A DNA stretch of 64,000 bases from an uncultured Candidatus Saccharibacteria bacterium (GCA_947090635.1 CAMUOM010000003.1:12672-76671); one strand, 5' to 3'. Numbered from the stretch's first letter, positions 35,637-45,894 are shown. Notes: generated from the letters alone by a model not told the origin. Translations and numbers: made by a program.

Positions 35637-36215
35637 ATGGATACTAAGCTAACAGATAAAACGGAGCAGTCCGCGCCGCAGGTTGTCGCGGAGACATTAC
35701 AGACGCCGGCTGAGGCTGAACCGGAGGCAAAGCCAGTTAGTTCTAAGACTGACGTCTATAAGGTATGCACTATTGTACTAGGCGTAGTGGTTGCGCTAGA
35801 GACGATTGCGATAGTTACGGCGGCCATTATGATGAAACTTAATGGTCTTAAGCTAGTTGCTACGCTCAATGGCAAGCGAGTAGCTGAAATCTATAATGTA
35901 TGTACCGACGATGTAATTAAGCGTTGGAACAACATTTATGATTTTGATGCACATGCGGGACAAAACTTTAACCCGATTCCTGAGGTTAAAGGTATTGTGT
36001 ATGACATCAAAAAGCGACCAAATTACGAGAAGGACTCCACCTGCCAATACTTTATATTCCAATCTGCTTTATATGACAATGATGTCGACACGATGAAAAA
36101 ATCGGTACAAGCAATGTATGAGCTCAGTAAGAAGGGCTCTTCTGTCAGCGACCGAGTAATTTACCGCCAGTCGTTGGATGACATGAAGAAGTTAATTAAT
36201 CAGTTTAAGAAGTAA
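35637..36215 (+). CDS. Unknown single-pass membrane protein upstream of surface proteins
   Basis: The ATG at 35637 follows AAGGAGGT, so an in-frame ATG at 35622 is rejected. The 192-residue product has a polar N-terminus rich in Glu, Ala and Pro, one transmembrane segment (about 45-66) and a ~125-residue domain presumably outside, with two Cys. A TATAAT precedes it. The large surface protein gene starts within 10 bases of its stop, suggesting one operon. No family is recognised. Confidence 0.65.
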   Translation: MDTKLTDKTEQSAPQVVAETLQTPAEAEPEAKPVSSKTDVYKVCTIVLGVVVALETIAIVTAAIMMKLNGLKLVATLNGKRVAEIYNVCTDDVIKRWNNIYDFDAHAGQNFNPIPEVKGIVYDIKKRPNYEKDSTCQYFIFQSALYDNDVDTMKKSVQAMYELSKKGSSVSDRVIYRQSLDDMKKLINQFKK

Positions 36216-36222
36216 TTTGGTG

Positions 36223-39200
36223 ATGCTAAGAATACGTAATCTAAGTATACATCGAACGCACAGTGTATTTTGTTGTGCAGTATTATTGTCTGCGATAGCC
36301 TTTTCTTGTGCCGTTATTTCAAACAGAGCGATGGCAATTCTTCCTGGTCCATGTAGCTCTATAGAAACTAAATGGAGTATGGGATTGTCCGTATTCTATT
36401 TACAGGGTAGTGATGATATCGGTTGTTATACTGTGGCTTATAATGAAAGAAATACTATCAATGCTACCGTCACCAGCTCTGAGCGGCAGTGTGGCAATAG
36501 AGGTCAGGAGGACAGTAACGGAAAAGATACTAGAAAAGTATGTATGAAGCGTGGGGTTCAGGACCTAGAAAGGATTGGTAGAAATAATAGAAATGGTAGA
36601 GGTATAATTACATTTGACACTACCGAAATATCTTCTGGTGGTCAGGTGTGTATGTCTGTCGGTGGTAGTACGCAAGATAACGTGGCTTCAGCTGGCGCTA
36701 TAATTGATGTGTCAGGTTTATCGAGGGAGCCTGGTGACTGTGGACACATATCAGATGAGTATAATTCATGTCATGCATATGAAAGTTCGGACCCCGTAAA
36801 GTTTTGGCCGCCTGATGTTGATAAGAAAATGGACGACTACTTGAACGGTATTGCAGGACCATACAATAAATGGAAGGAGGATGAGGCCAAATTTAAGAAG
36901 GATACAGAGCGCAAAGAGGCTTGTAAGGACGATTGGATTAAATATAAGTATGAATTTGATGACCAAGGTAATGCCTATTTTATTAAAGATAGAAATGGTA
37001 ATCGTATCGAGACGGACTGTTGTAGATATGCTCCCGAACCACAAGATCTAGGTTCTCCACCTGAGAAACAATGGGATAAAGAGCTGGTTGGTTGTGGGCC
37101 ACAAACCTTTGATTTCTGTATGAAGCGTGGTTATCCAGATAGCTATTGGTTTGTAGACGTTGACGTAAAGCCAAATAAACTGGTTGCACGCCCTGGTGAA
37201 ATAGTAACGTTCACTTATTCTGCGTGGTTTTCTGAGCGAGACCATCGCGCTAGGCAAAATCAGTGTGGTCAGTGGACTGAGCATAAGACTACAACTGGTG
37301 ATACCAATGTTATCATTGATATGATTACGGAAAACAATGGCGGAGAAACGCATGTACAAGGTGTTTTGCCGGCTGGCACACCAGTAGGGCAAAGAGTAAC
37401 GTGGTATGTTAGTAAGCGAGTCAATCAGGCCGATGTTGGACGTAATGTCAACGGCACTATTGTTGCTACTCCATATTCATGGAAGTGGAAACTAGGCCCT
37501 AATCAAGGTGGATCAACTCAAAAAACTAGTCATTTTACGGTTCACTATAATTGGGACATTCAGTTAAAAAGTGAACGTAAAGTAGAATCGCCACATTGGA
37601 ATGAACCAAAGCCATATGGTACTGAAACAGTTAATGCTTATCCATTAGACTTCGTTACATTTAAGCATACGGGTGAATTAAAGAGTTACCTTAAAACTAT
37701 TCCGGACCAGATTTCACCAGACCATAAAAACCTTGTAAGTACACATAGTGATACATTGCATACACTGACTAACCAACCAATTGATTTCTATGACCATAAT
37801 GACGTATTTCTATTAGATGAGCATCGGGTTGAGCGATCGCAACGTTGGGCAAAACAATGGCCAGCTGGTGTTTTACCAGGAGTAGCGCAACCGCCAATAG
37901 TAGAAGGCTATGTTAAGAATTTCTTCCAGCATATGCCAGTCACGCAGGATAACGTTAATACGACGATGTGCGAGCATATTACGGCGCGTCCAGGTAGTTT
38001 TATCGGTAGCATGATTCCCGATGACCCATTGGGTGGCAGAATTGGCGATTTGGAGCATCGATCAAATGATGCCTGTGTGCACTTCCCGTATCACTATGTT
38101 CACGAGAATCCGCCGTATGGTAAGGTTAAGCCAGACTGTACCTTTAATGGAACATGTCCAGATAATAAAGTACCAGATGATTATAATGGCGGTTTAAAGG
38201 TTAGCGTATCAAAGAATGTCGATCACGTCTTATTGGGTGACGGGTTTGAGTTTAGTGACGTTACAACGCATAATGGTGGCAGAACTAAATCAAAGCCATA
38301 TCAATACGAATCATATATTGCCATCTTTAGAGGCGATGCTGTTAATGCAAATAATCAGAAGGGGCCTTTGATTTATCCGGGTAGAGATTTTAGTAAAAAT
38401 GGTAGTATTAACTGCATGCCAGGGTTAAGTGGTAACCCACATAAGGTTGACCGTGGTGCAATTAAATATTGCCACAGCCTATGTATTCACGTTGATAATG
38501 ATGAAACTAAGCCGTGTGTTGACGCTCGTCCTTCGATTCCGGTTGGTGAAAGCGCAATGTCTACTTATCGAGATCATAAATACGATAAGGAGATGTTTGA
38601 CGAGGCCAAGGAGCCTCAGCCGGGTGATAAGATTTGCTATTGGGCAGCAATTTCTGACTGGTCGGCGATTGATGATGTGTCGGCAGATTCTACGTTAGTG
38701 TCCAATATGGAGTGCATTGATATCGCTAAGCAGCCGCAGATGAAGATTATCGGTGGTGACACTATTGCTAATGGTAACATTGCAGGGGCGTATTATAACC
38801 CAGTTAATCCAATTAATGATGACCGCGGCTCTTGGTCACAATATGGACTGTTCTCGAACGGCAAGATTAGGGATTTTGGTACTGCTGGATTCTCAGTCGC
38901 GTGGGAAGGCAATCAATTTAAGGGTTGTACTCTAGCTTACTCTAACCGCTTAGGTCTATCGCCTGGTAAATGCGAAGTATCCGATAAATCTCAGCTTGGC
39001 AAATTTGGTATGTATAGTGATGGTGACAAGGGCTATGCGCCAAAGGTGCCAGTGGTTGACCCGACTAAGCTAAACAAATACACGGATAGCGAGATCGACT
39101 TTGGCGCAAGTGGATTTAAGTCTGGTAATAAAGAGGTAGCCCTGTCATATGAAGGCGCCAAGGACTTAAACATTCACGGTAAACTTCCTGATGGTGCCAG

Positions 39201-39684
39201 AGTGGTAGTATATGTGGCAAATGGTGCACAAGTAAATATTACTGGTGACGTGATGCCAGAGCATAATGAATTTAAATCATTGAGCGATGTTCCTTCGCTT
39301 ACGGTGATTTCTAGTAACGATATCAATATTAATGATAACGTCGAAAACATCTTTGGTAATTACATCTCATCCAAGGGACACATTTATACTTGCGCGGATG
39401 CCAAGAGCGATGCAGATAAAGGTGAATCGAGTAAGTTGGGTGTTACTGATAAGTGCAATAAACATATGCTACGCGTACAAGGTGCGTTGGTTTCGGCGGA
39501 TAATATCATTTTCCACCGTACGTATGGTTCTAGAAACTTTGACCTAGCGACACGTTCGTTGCCGAGTGAAGAGATTGACTACACGCCAAATACGTTCCTC
39601 TTGCCGTATTACTCAAGCTATAAGTTTGGTGATAATACTACGTTTGTTATCAGAACAGCGAATAATATTTTGCCAAGGTACTAG
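36223..39684 (+). CDS. Large secreted Cys-rich surface protein, paralogue 1
   Basis: The 1153-residue product has a signal peptide (hydrophobic stretch, then NRAMA before ILPGP). TTG, GTG and ATG codons occur in a row at 36217-36225; the ATG is listed. The N-terminal ~450 residues are specific to this copy. From about residue 450 it aligns with the proteins at 40217 and 43010: blocks VDHVLLGDGFEF, GGRTKSK, SNMECIDIAKQPQMKI, RGSWSQYGLFSNG, YTCADAK, and a final -ILPRY. The many paired cysteines suggest disulfides. No known domain is recognised; an adhesin or cell-surface layer role is inference. Confidence 0.75.
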   Translation: MLRIRNLSIHRTHSVFCCAVLLSAIAFSCAVISNRAMAILPGPCSSIETKWSMGLSVFYLQGSDDIGCYTVAYNERNTINATVTSSERQCGNRGQEDSNGKDTRKVCMKRGVQDLERIGRNNRNGRGIITFDTTEISSGGQVCMSVGGSTQDNVASAGAIIDVSGLSREPGDCGHISDEYNSCHAYESSDPVKFWPPDVDKKMDDYLNGIAGPYNKWKEDEAKFKKDTERKEACKDDWIKYKYEFDDQGNAYFIKDRNGNRIETDCCRYAPEPQDLGSPPEKQWDKELVGCGPQTFDFCMKRGYPDSYWFVDVDVKPNKLVARPGEIVTFTYSAWFSERDHRARQNQCGQWTEHKTTTGDTNVIIDMITENNGGETHVQGVLPAGTPVGQRVTWYVSKRVNQADVGRNVNGTIVATPYSWKWKLGPNQGGSTQKTSHFTVHYNWDIQLKSERKVESPHWNEPKPYGTETVNAYPLDFVTFKHTGELKSYLKTIPDQISPDHKNLVSTHSDTLHTLTNQPIDFYDHNDVFLLDEHRVERSQRWAKQWPAGVLPGVAQPPIVEGYVKNFFQHMPVTQDNVNTTMCEHITARPGSFIGSMIPDDPLGGRIGDLEHRSNDACVHFPYHYVHENPPYGKVKPDCTFNGTCPDNKVPDDYNGGLKVSVSKNVDHVLLGDGFEFSDVTTHNGGRTKSKPYQYESYIAIFRGDAVNANNQKGPLIYPGRDFSKNGSINCMPGLSGNPHKVDRGAIKYCHSLCIHVDNDETKPCVDARPSIPVGESAMSTYRDHKYDKEMFDEAKEPQPGDKICYWAAISDWSAIDDVSADSTLVSNMECIDIAKQPQMKIIGGDTIANGNIAGAYYNPVNPINDDRGSWSQYGLFSNGKIRDFGTAGFSVAWEGNQFKGCTLAYSNRLGLSPGKCEVSDKSQLGKFGMYSDGDKGYAPKVPVVDPTKLNKYTDSEIDFGASGFKSGNKEVALSYEGAKDLNIHGKLPDGARVVVYVANGAQVNITGDVMPEHNEFKSLSDVPSLTVISSNDININDNVENIFGNYISSKGHIYTCADAKSDADKGESSKLGVTDKCNKHMLRVQGALVSADNIIFHRTYGSRNFDLATRSLPSEEIDYTPNTFLLPYYSSYKFGDNTTFVIRTANNILPRY

Positions 39685-39697
39685 GGATATATAAAAG

Positions 39698-40103
39698 GTG
39701 ACAAATAACGGTTTTAGAAAGCGGCGAATAGCTGTAGCGTTAATTACTATGTGTAGTTATGATTAATGGTAATGTTAAACAAATATATGGTAATTTGATG
39801 GCACGTAAGAAAATTTACACTTGCGCCGAATCAAAGCCTGGATTAAATGTTACCGAAAATCCAGCACTTGGTGGAGCAAGTGCATGTAATCAACAGCTGA
39901 CTGTGTATGGCTCATTAACGAGTGCTGAGGGCGTTGAATTGCATCGTACTGCCGGTTCTAGCCCAACATCAGATAAAGCTAAGGATGCGAGTGAGACTAT
40001 TGTTTATACACCAGTTAATTTTTTGCTGCCAAGTTTTAGTCTCAATAGTACAGAATTTGATTATAGAGTTACCTATGCGAAAAATTTAGTTGCGCGGTAC
40101 TAA
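39698..40103 (+). pseudogene. Internally deleted copy of the surface protein family
   Basis: From 39698 a GTG frame encodes a basic start and hydrophobic run (TNNGFRKRRIAVALITM) like the signal peptides of the neighbouring proteins, but it stops at 39766. An overlapping frame from 39759 to 40103 encodes 114 residues matching only the C-terminal end of the family (INGNVKQIYGNLMA, YTCAESK, SETIVYTPVNFLLP, final -ARY). The simplest reading is a paralogue that lost over 2 kb by internal deletion with a frameshift at the junction. The C-terminal piece has no signal peptide. Confidence 0.7.
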
Positions 40104-40216
40104 GTGCGGCATTGTGATACAATATATATAATAAGTTTATGGTTAGTACTAGATTTATATTAGGATTTGTAAATAATATTTTAGAGGGTAGTGGGGCGTT
40201 AAATAGGTAAATTTAG

Positions 40217-42880
40217 ATGACGACGAATAAAATCTTGCGAAATGTATCTATGATTGCCATTGCAATGGTTATCGTCGTCCTCGCTCCATATGTTTGTTTT
40301 GCTAGGCAAATCGATCCATTTAAATCAATTAACATTGGTCATATTAAAAAAGTTGGTTTTGACACCGTTGCAAATCACTACACTACTGTTCCACATGGCG
40401 GCAGCATATATCCTTGGTGGATTTCTGCTGGTGTTGATAGAAAGTCAAAAACATTCCTAGTGAATGTTGGCGAGCCAGTGGGATTTGATTTATCTGCTTG
40501 GTTAACCGACCAGCACGTTGATGGGGTGCCGGATTTTGAGCCTAAGGGCTCTGGTAAGGAATATACGCTTAATACTGACGTTAATTTTTACGCTAAAATT
40601 CAAAAATTCTCCGGAAAGTTAACTCCAAAGCAGATGCAGGATAATATCAATAATTACAACCCAGCTGCAGAGGATTTGTTTGCTACTTGGAAAAGTGGCA
40701 CTGCACTGAAGGCGGGTGAGCGTGTTGACATGGGTAGTAAAGATTATACCGGTTCCACTAGTGCTGATGACTCGATATGTATCTTTTTTGTTTCTAAGTG
40801 GTCGGGCGGCATTGATAGGAATAGTATATGCGCGCTAGTGTCAAATAGCTTTAGTACTGATATTCATACCGAAGCTAAAATAAACAACGGCGCTTATAGC
40901 AATAGTCCGATACAAATGGCGTTCCCTGGGGATCGAGTGTGGTGGCGACATACGGCGAATTTTAGTGGCTCATCGCTTTCCTCTGACGTTCGCTTTCAAT
41001 TACACAATACTTACAAATCGCAATTTCGTGACACGATTCTAACTCCATGGAAATCAGGTAGCTCGGTTAGTGGTAACACGTTACTTCATGAGGGCTATTA
41101 TGTGTATTCTACGCCACTACTGGTTACGGATGATATGTTGGGAAGTAAAATGTGTGAATCGGTAACTGGTCTTGGCGCCGTGCGTACGTCGCCAACTGAA
41201 GATGAAATTAAAAAAGCAACTTGTACTTGTCAATTACATGATAAGGTAAGCGATATTGACTCCAATGAAGTTTGCGTGCAGTTTGCTTATCATTATACGC
41301 GTGAGTCGCCACATATGCCGGCGCAAAAGGACTGTACATTCTATGGTAACTGCCCTGGCAATAAACTCCCCAATGATTACAATGCTGCGTTGCGCGTAAA
41401 TACTCAATCAGATGTTGACCATGTTCTAGTAGGTGATAGATTTCGATTTACTGATTGGGTGCATCACTTGGGTGGTAGAACAAAATCGAAGGAGTATGAC
41501 CATAGAGGATTCCTGTCTATTGTTAAAGGTTCGTCTGTGAATGATGGTAACCAGGCTGGACCATTGGTTTATCCTACAACTAATATATTTGATGTTGGTT
41601 GTATGCCGAATTCTAAATATCGGCATGGGCTAAAGAAGGATGATATTAAGTCCTGCATTTCCATGTGTGTACACGAAACTGTTGATGACCCAAGTACGCC
41701 ATGTGTTAAGAGCCGACCTAGTATTAAACCGGGCGGTATGGATGGTATGTATCATGAAGATATACTGGATCAGAGCTGGTTTGATTCTGCCGGCGCCAAA
41801 TTGGGTGATAAAATTTGTGAATGGAGTGCTATTACTAATTGGCAGGCAGTTAATGGTGACATTGCCCCATCTGTCATGGTGTCTAATATGATATGTATTG
41901 ATATCGCCAAGATGCCCCAGATTCGTATCTTAGGCGGTGATACTATTTCTAGTAAAAGTATTATTGGTAGTAACTATGGCGAGGGCAACAACACTAACTT
42001 CGATCGTGGCTCTTGGTCACAATACGGTTTATTTGCCGGTGATAACATTCGTTATTTTGGTTCGGCTGGTTTTACTGTAGTTCATAAAGATTCTAACCCG
42101 TTGTTTAGTAATCGATTCAAAAGCTGCTATCTAGATTTTGCTAATGGTAAGGCATCTAGTAGTAACGATTGTGATGTTGGGGCGGTTTTACTCGGAAAAT
42201 TTGGCATTAAGGCAGATGATGGGAATGTAAGTATGCCGGTAATAAATAACCGTTTCGTTGAGAAAATTACGCAAGACGACTTTGATTTATCATCCGTTAA
42301 TAGTGGTGAAAGAATCTACCGTTATACTGGTACGGGTAAAGTATTTCGATTACATGGTAATTTACGGCCGGGTGTTCATGCTGCCATTGAAATACCCAAA
42401 GATGTGGCAGTTGAAATCACTGGTGATATTGGATTAATGGATAATGCTGGTCGTACAGTGTTGCCAAAAGATATGCAATATAAGTTTCTTGGCGATTTGC
42501 CGACACTTAGTTTGATTGCGCATGACGATATTACTATCAATGGCAGCGTAAAGCAGGTGTTTGGCAATTTGGTGGCAAAACAGCACATTTACACTTGCGC
42601 TGAAGCTAAAGCGGGATTAAAAAAGTCAGTTGAAAATCCAGCACTTGGTGAAATTGGGCCTTGCAATAAGGAACTAACCGTGTACGGCTCATTAATGAGT
42701 GGTGGAGTGGTCAATTTTTATCGCACTTTTGGGTCTGATTTGGTGTCTAGCAAGGCAAAGAATCCAAGTGAGACTATAGTTTATGTGCCGACTAACTTCT
42801 TATTGCCAAACATTGGGCTTAATAGCGAGGGCTCTGACTATGTTACCACTTACGTTAAAGATATGACACCGAGGTACTAA
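40217..42880 (+). CDS. Large secreted surface protein, paralogue 2
   Basis: The 887-residue protein begins with a signal peptide (NKILRNVSMIAIAMVIVVLA then CFARQ). Its whole length aligns with the 849-residue protein at 43010, and its C-terminal two thirds with that at 36223. Shared blocks include RESPHMPAQKDCTFYGNCPGN, VDHVLVGDRF, GGRTKSK, SNMICIDIAKMPQIRILGGD, RGSWSQYGLFAGD, SETIVYVPTNFLLP and a final -PRY. A TATAAT at 40128 gives it its own ~80-base leader. Sequence between blocks varies. The function is unknown; it is probably displayed on the cell surface. Confidence 0.75.
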   Translation: MTTNKILRNVSMIAIAMVIVVLAPYVCFARQIDPFKSINIGHIKKVGFDTVANHYTTVPHGGSIYPWWISAGVDRKSKTFLVNVGEPVGFDLSAWLTDQHVDGVPDFEPKGSGKEYTLNTDVNFYAKIQKFSGKLTPKQMQDNINNYNPAAEDLFATWKSGTALKAGERVDMGSKDYTGSTSADDSICIFFVSKWSGGIDRNSICALVSNSFSTDIHTEAKINNGAYSNSPIQMAFPGDRVWWRHTANFSGSSLSSDVRFQLHNTYKSQFRDTILTPWKSGSSVSGNTLLHEGYYVYSTPLLVTDDMLGSKMCESVTGLGAVRTSPTEDEIKKATCTCQLHDKVSDIDSNEVCVQFAYHYTRESPHMPAQKDCTFYGNCPGNKLPNDYNAALRVNTQSDVDHVLVGDRFRFTDWVHHLGGRTKSKEYDHRGFLSIVKGSSVNDGNQAGPLVYPTTNIFDVGCMPNSKYRHGLKKDDIKSCISMCVHETVDDPSTPCVKSRPSIKPGGMDGMYHEDILDQSWFDSAGAKLGDKICEWSAITNWQAVNGDIAPSVMVSNMICIDIAKMPQIRILGGDTISSKSIIGSNYGEGNNTNFDRGSWSQYGLFAGDNIRYFGSAGFTVVHKDSNPLFSNRFKSCYLDFANGKASSSNDCDVGAVLLGKFGIKADDGNVSMPVINNRFVEKITQDDFDLSSVNSGERIYRYTGTGKVFRLHGNLRPGVHAAIEIPKDVAVEITGDIGLMDNAGRTVLPKDMQYKFLGDLPTLSLIAHDDITINGSVKQVFGNLVAKQHIYTCAEAKAGLKKSVENPALGEIGPCNKELTVYGSLMSGGVVNFYRTFGSDLVSSKAKNPSETIVYVPTNFLLPNIGLNSEGSDYVTTYVKDMTPRY

Positions 42881-43009
42881 TGGCGTAGCACTAAAATTGG
42901 TGTGATATAGGTTATGTCTAATATGGTATAATAAGTCTTAAGCGGAATACGAAGTGCTGTGTTGCGCGGAGGGGTTTTAAGTATTTATAAATAATAGATA
43001 GCATAAGCT

Positions 43010-45559
43010 GTGGCAGTATTTAGGATGAGAATGCATGGGGCGAATAAATGCACATTGCGCAAGTTAATGTCGCTAGGTGTTGTTTTGGTAGCGTTGCTAG
43101 CGGTCTGCTGCGTTTATGGCCGTAAGGCTATTTCTATCAGTGTCGATACGAATGATATAAAGGCTTGGACATTCCAGATGAACATGCACCTCAGCGGTGA
43201 TGATGCTAAGTTTAATACTGCTATTGCCGGTAATCCGTTGTCGTATGACGTGGTTGCTCGCTTGTATGACCAAAATTTCAGCAATAAGGTTGATAATGAT
43301 TCCATGGTTGACCATTGGGTGGTTAAGCAACCAGCATCTGGGGAAAAGCGTACACTGCCAACTGACGTGAAATTTTATGCTACAATTAAGAAATTTAAGT
43401 CTGTAAGTGACAAAGATTTTGCTGATATCATTGAAAAATATAAGCCAGATAGTGCCGACTTAATTGCTACTTGGGCTAAGGGTACCGTAATTAAGGCTGG
43501 CGATGAAATTACTTTGGGGCAGAAGAAATATTCCGGCACAACCAAAGAAGGGGAAACGATTTGTATTATTGCTAAATCTTTATGGGGTAGCAAGGGTTTA
43601 GATGGCAACATAGTCTGCACTGCTATTATAGCTAAGCTTAGCGATTCCAGCCTTCATACTGAAGCAAAGGTTAATACTGGTAAATACACCGATCGGCCTG
43701 GCTTGGTTGCATTCCCCGGTGACACAGTTTGGTGGCGACATACAGCTAATTCAAGCGGTTCATCGTCGGGCTTTAATTTTGAACTGCACAACACATATAA
43801 ATCAGAGGACCGCAGCACCACACTATCGTCCAGCAGTGGATTGCTACATGAGGGCTACTATAAGTATAATGACCCATTTAAGGTAAAGGACGAAGATTTG
43901 GGCGAAACAATGTGTGAGTCAGTATCTGGCGGTGGCGCTAATTCTAATGAAGTTTGTGTGAAATTTGCTTACCATTATACGCGTGAGTCGCCGCATATGC
44001 CGGCGCAAAAGGACTGCACTTTTTACGGTAACTGCCCAGGCAATAGGTTACCAAGGGATTACAATGCTGGTTTGCGCGTTAATAGTGTTGCCACTGTTGA
44101 CCATGTTTTGGTCGGTGATTACTTTGAATTTTGGAGTTGGGTGTACCATATGGGCGGTAAGACTGTATCTAAAAGATATAACCATAAGCAATATATGGCT
44201 ATTGTTCGAGGCGATGCAGTGAATAATGACAATCAAGTTGGCCCACTTGTCTACCCGACAACTAATTTTGACGATGTTGGCTGTGATGCTAGTGCAAAAT
44301 ACTCCCACGGATTAAAGAAAAAGGACATTAAATCTTGTCATACACTGTGCTTGCATGAAGTTCCTGGGGACATAAGTACACCATGCGTTAAGGATTTTGT
44401 TGGTCTTAAGCCTGGTAAGCTAGATGGAATATATCGCCCCGACATACTAGATCAGGGTTGGTTTGATTCCGCTAAGGCTGAACTGGGCGATAAGGTCTGT
44501 GCGTGGGGCGCGATTGATAATTGGCAAGCAGTGTATGGCGATATAGCGCCGTCGATTATGGTGTCTAACATGATATGTATTGATATCGCTAAATTGCCGC
44601 AGATACGTATTTTAGGTGGTGATTCTATTTCTACTAAGAGTATTCTTGGTGGTAGTTATAGTGATAATAATAGCACCAATTTCGACCGCGGGTCGTGGTC
44701 GCAATATGGTTTATTTGCCGGCAAGGACATTAAATTTTTCGGCTCATCTGGTTTTACGACGACGCAATTTGACAAAGACCCCTTAAAAAGTAATCGCTAT
44801 AAGAGTTGTTATTTAGACTTCTCTAATGACGCCGTATATCATGGCTCTTGTTTTACTGACTCTGGTCTTTTGAATGGAAATTTTGGTATCAATAATGCTG
44901 AGGGGATTGTTGGATTACCTCTGATAAATAACCAGTATATCAAGAATATAGCTCAAGATAGTTTAGATTTATCTACTGCACCTAGTGGCGATATTGTCTA
45001 CCACTACACTGGTGGCAATAAAACATTCCGGCTGAGTGGTAATTTACGACCCGGTGCGCATCTTGTTGTTGAGGTTCCTAAGGGCGTGTCAATTGATATT
45101 GTTGGCGATATTGGGTTATCTGACTATAGTGGCAGACCGACATCATTGAAAAATATGCAATATAAAACATTGTATGACCTACCAACACTGGGCGTAATTT
45201 CTCATGATAATATTAATATTAGTGGTAAAGTTAAGCAAATATATGCTAATTTAATGGCGACCAAGGAAATTTATACTTGTGCTGAGGCAAAGCCTAGCTT
45301 AGATGTACTTAAAAACCCAGCGCTCGGCGAGAAGGGGCCGTGCAATCAGCATCTAGCGGTGACTGGTTCGCTCATGAGCGGCTATGACATTAATTTTCAT
45401 CGTACTGCTGGGTCTGACATTGTGTCTAGTAAGGCAAAAGACCCGAGTGAAACTATCGTTTATACGCCAACTAACTTCCTATGGCCAAGTATTATCTTTA
45501 ATAGTACTGATGTGGAGTATCGCACAGTTTATGCTACGTCAATGGTGCCACGATATTAA
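43010..45559 (+). CDS. Large secreted surface protein, paralogue 3
   Basis: The 849-residue protein has a signal peptide (KLMSLGVVLVALLAVCCVYG). GTG at 43010 and ATGs at 43025 and 43031 are all possible starts. It is the closest relative of the 887-residue protein, with a near-identical nucleotide patch around 43970-44050, and ends in -VPRY. A TATAAT at 42927-42932 suggests separate transcription. The conserved Cys pairs again suggest oxidative folding, possibly by the DsbA-like protein encoded at 5774. The family is not recognised. Confidence 0.75.
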   Translation: MAVFRMRMHGANKCTLRKLMSLGVVLVALLAVCCVYGRKAISISVDTNDIKAWTFQMNMHLSGDDAKFNTAIAGNPLSYDVVARLYDQNFSNKVDNDSMVDHWVVKQPASGEKRTLPTDVKFYATIKKFKSVSDKDFADIIEKYKPDSADLIATWAKGTVIKAGDEITLGQKKYSGTTKEGETICIIAKSLWGSKGLDGNIVCTAIIAKLSDSSLHTEAKVNTGKYTDRPGLVAFPGDTVWWRHTANSSGSSSGFNFELHNTYKSEDRSTTLSSSSGLLHEGYYKYNDPFKVKDEDLGETMCESVSGGGANSNEVCVKFAYHYTRESPHMPAQKDCTFYGNCPGNRLPRDYNAGLRVNSVATVDHVLVGDYFEFWSWVYHMGGKTVSKRYNHKQYMAIVRGDAVNNDNQVGPLVYPTTNFDDVGCDASAKYSHGLKKKDIKSCHTLCLHEVPGDISTPCVKDFVGLKPGKLDGIYRPDILDQGWFDSAKAELGDKVCAWGAIDNWQAVYGDIAPSIMVSNMICIDIAKLPQIRILGGDSISTKSILGGSYSDNNSTNFDRGSWSQYGLFAGKDIKFFGSSGFTTTQFDKDPLKSNRYKSCYLDFSNDAVYHGSCFTDSGLLNGNFGINNAEGIVGLPLINNQYIKNIAQDSLDLSTAPSGDIVYHYTGGNKTFRLSGNLRPGAHLVVEVPKGVSIDIVGDIGLSDYSGRPTSLKNMQYKTLYDLPTLGVISHDNINISGKVKQIYANLMATKEIYTCAEAKPSLDVLKNPALGEKGPCNQHLAVTGSLMSGYDINFHRTAGSDIVSSKAKDPSETIVYTPTNFLWPSIIFNSTDVEYRTVYATSMVPRY

Positions 45560-45615
45560 GATTAGCCTATTGCATCCAATTGAAAAATAGTGTATAATTA
45601 CAAATTGTAGTTACT

Positions 45616-45894
45616 ATGGCTGTAGACAAGGAAGTAATCAAAATCAATGGTACCGTGGTGGAAGCCCTACCTGGTACTAAATTTAGGGTAGAACTTGAAA
45701 ACGGTCATACTATTATCGCCATTATATCAGGCAAGATGCGCAAGCATTACATTCGTTTGGTACAGGGAGATAAGGTTGAAGTTGAGATGACCCCATACGA
45801 TCTCACGCGGGGAAGAATCAGCTTTCGACTACGTGAGGAAAAAAATTTAAGTGCACCGCAGGGAAGCGGTCAGAAAGGACATAGCCGAAGATGA
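45616..45894 (+). CDS. infA: Translation initiation factor IF-1
   Basis: The 92-residue protein is an S1/OB-fold IF-1 ([33 protein letters not shown]), with ~20 extra C-terminal residues rich in Gly, Gln and Lys. TATAAT lies at 45593-45598. The stop overlaps the rpmJ start (ATGA). adk and map, usually located between secY and infA, are absent. Confidence 0.95.
   Translation: MAVDKEVIKINGTVVEALPGTKFRVELENGHTIIAIISGKMRKHYIRLVQGDKVEVEMTPYDLTRGRISFRLREEKNLSAPQGSGQKGHSRR

Noticed and set aside
39759..40103. Independent small secreted protein
   Set aside because: It matches only the C-terminal end of the neighbouring family and lacks a signal peptide; a signal-like frame just upstream stops out of frame. 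It is treated as a remnant.
36223..45559. LPXTG sortase signals in the surface proteins
   Set aside because: None of the C-termini has an LPXTG-like motif followed by a hydrophobic stretch and basic residues; they end in -RY.
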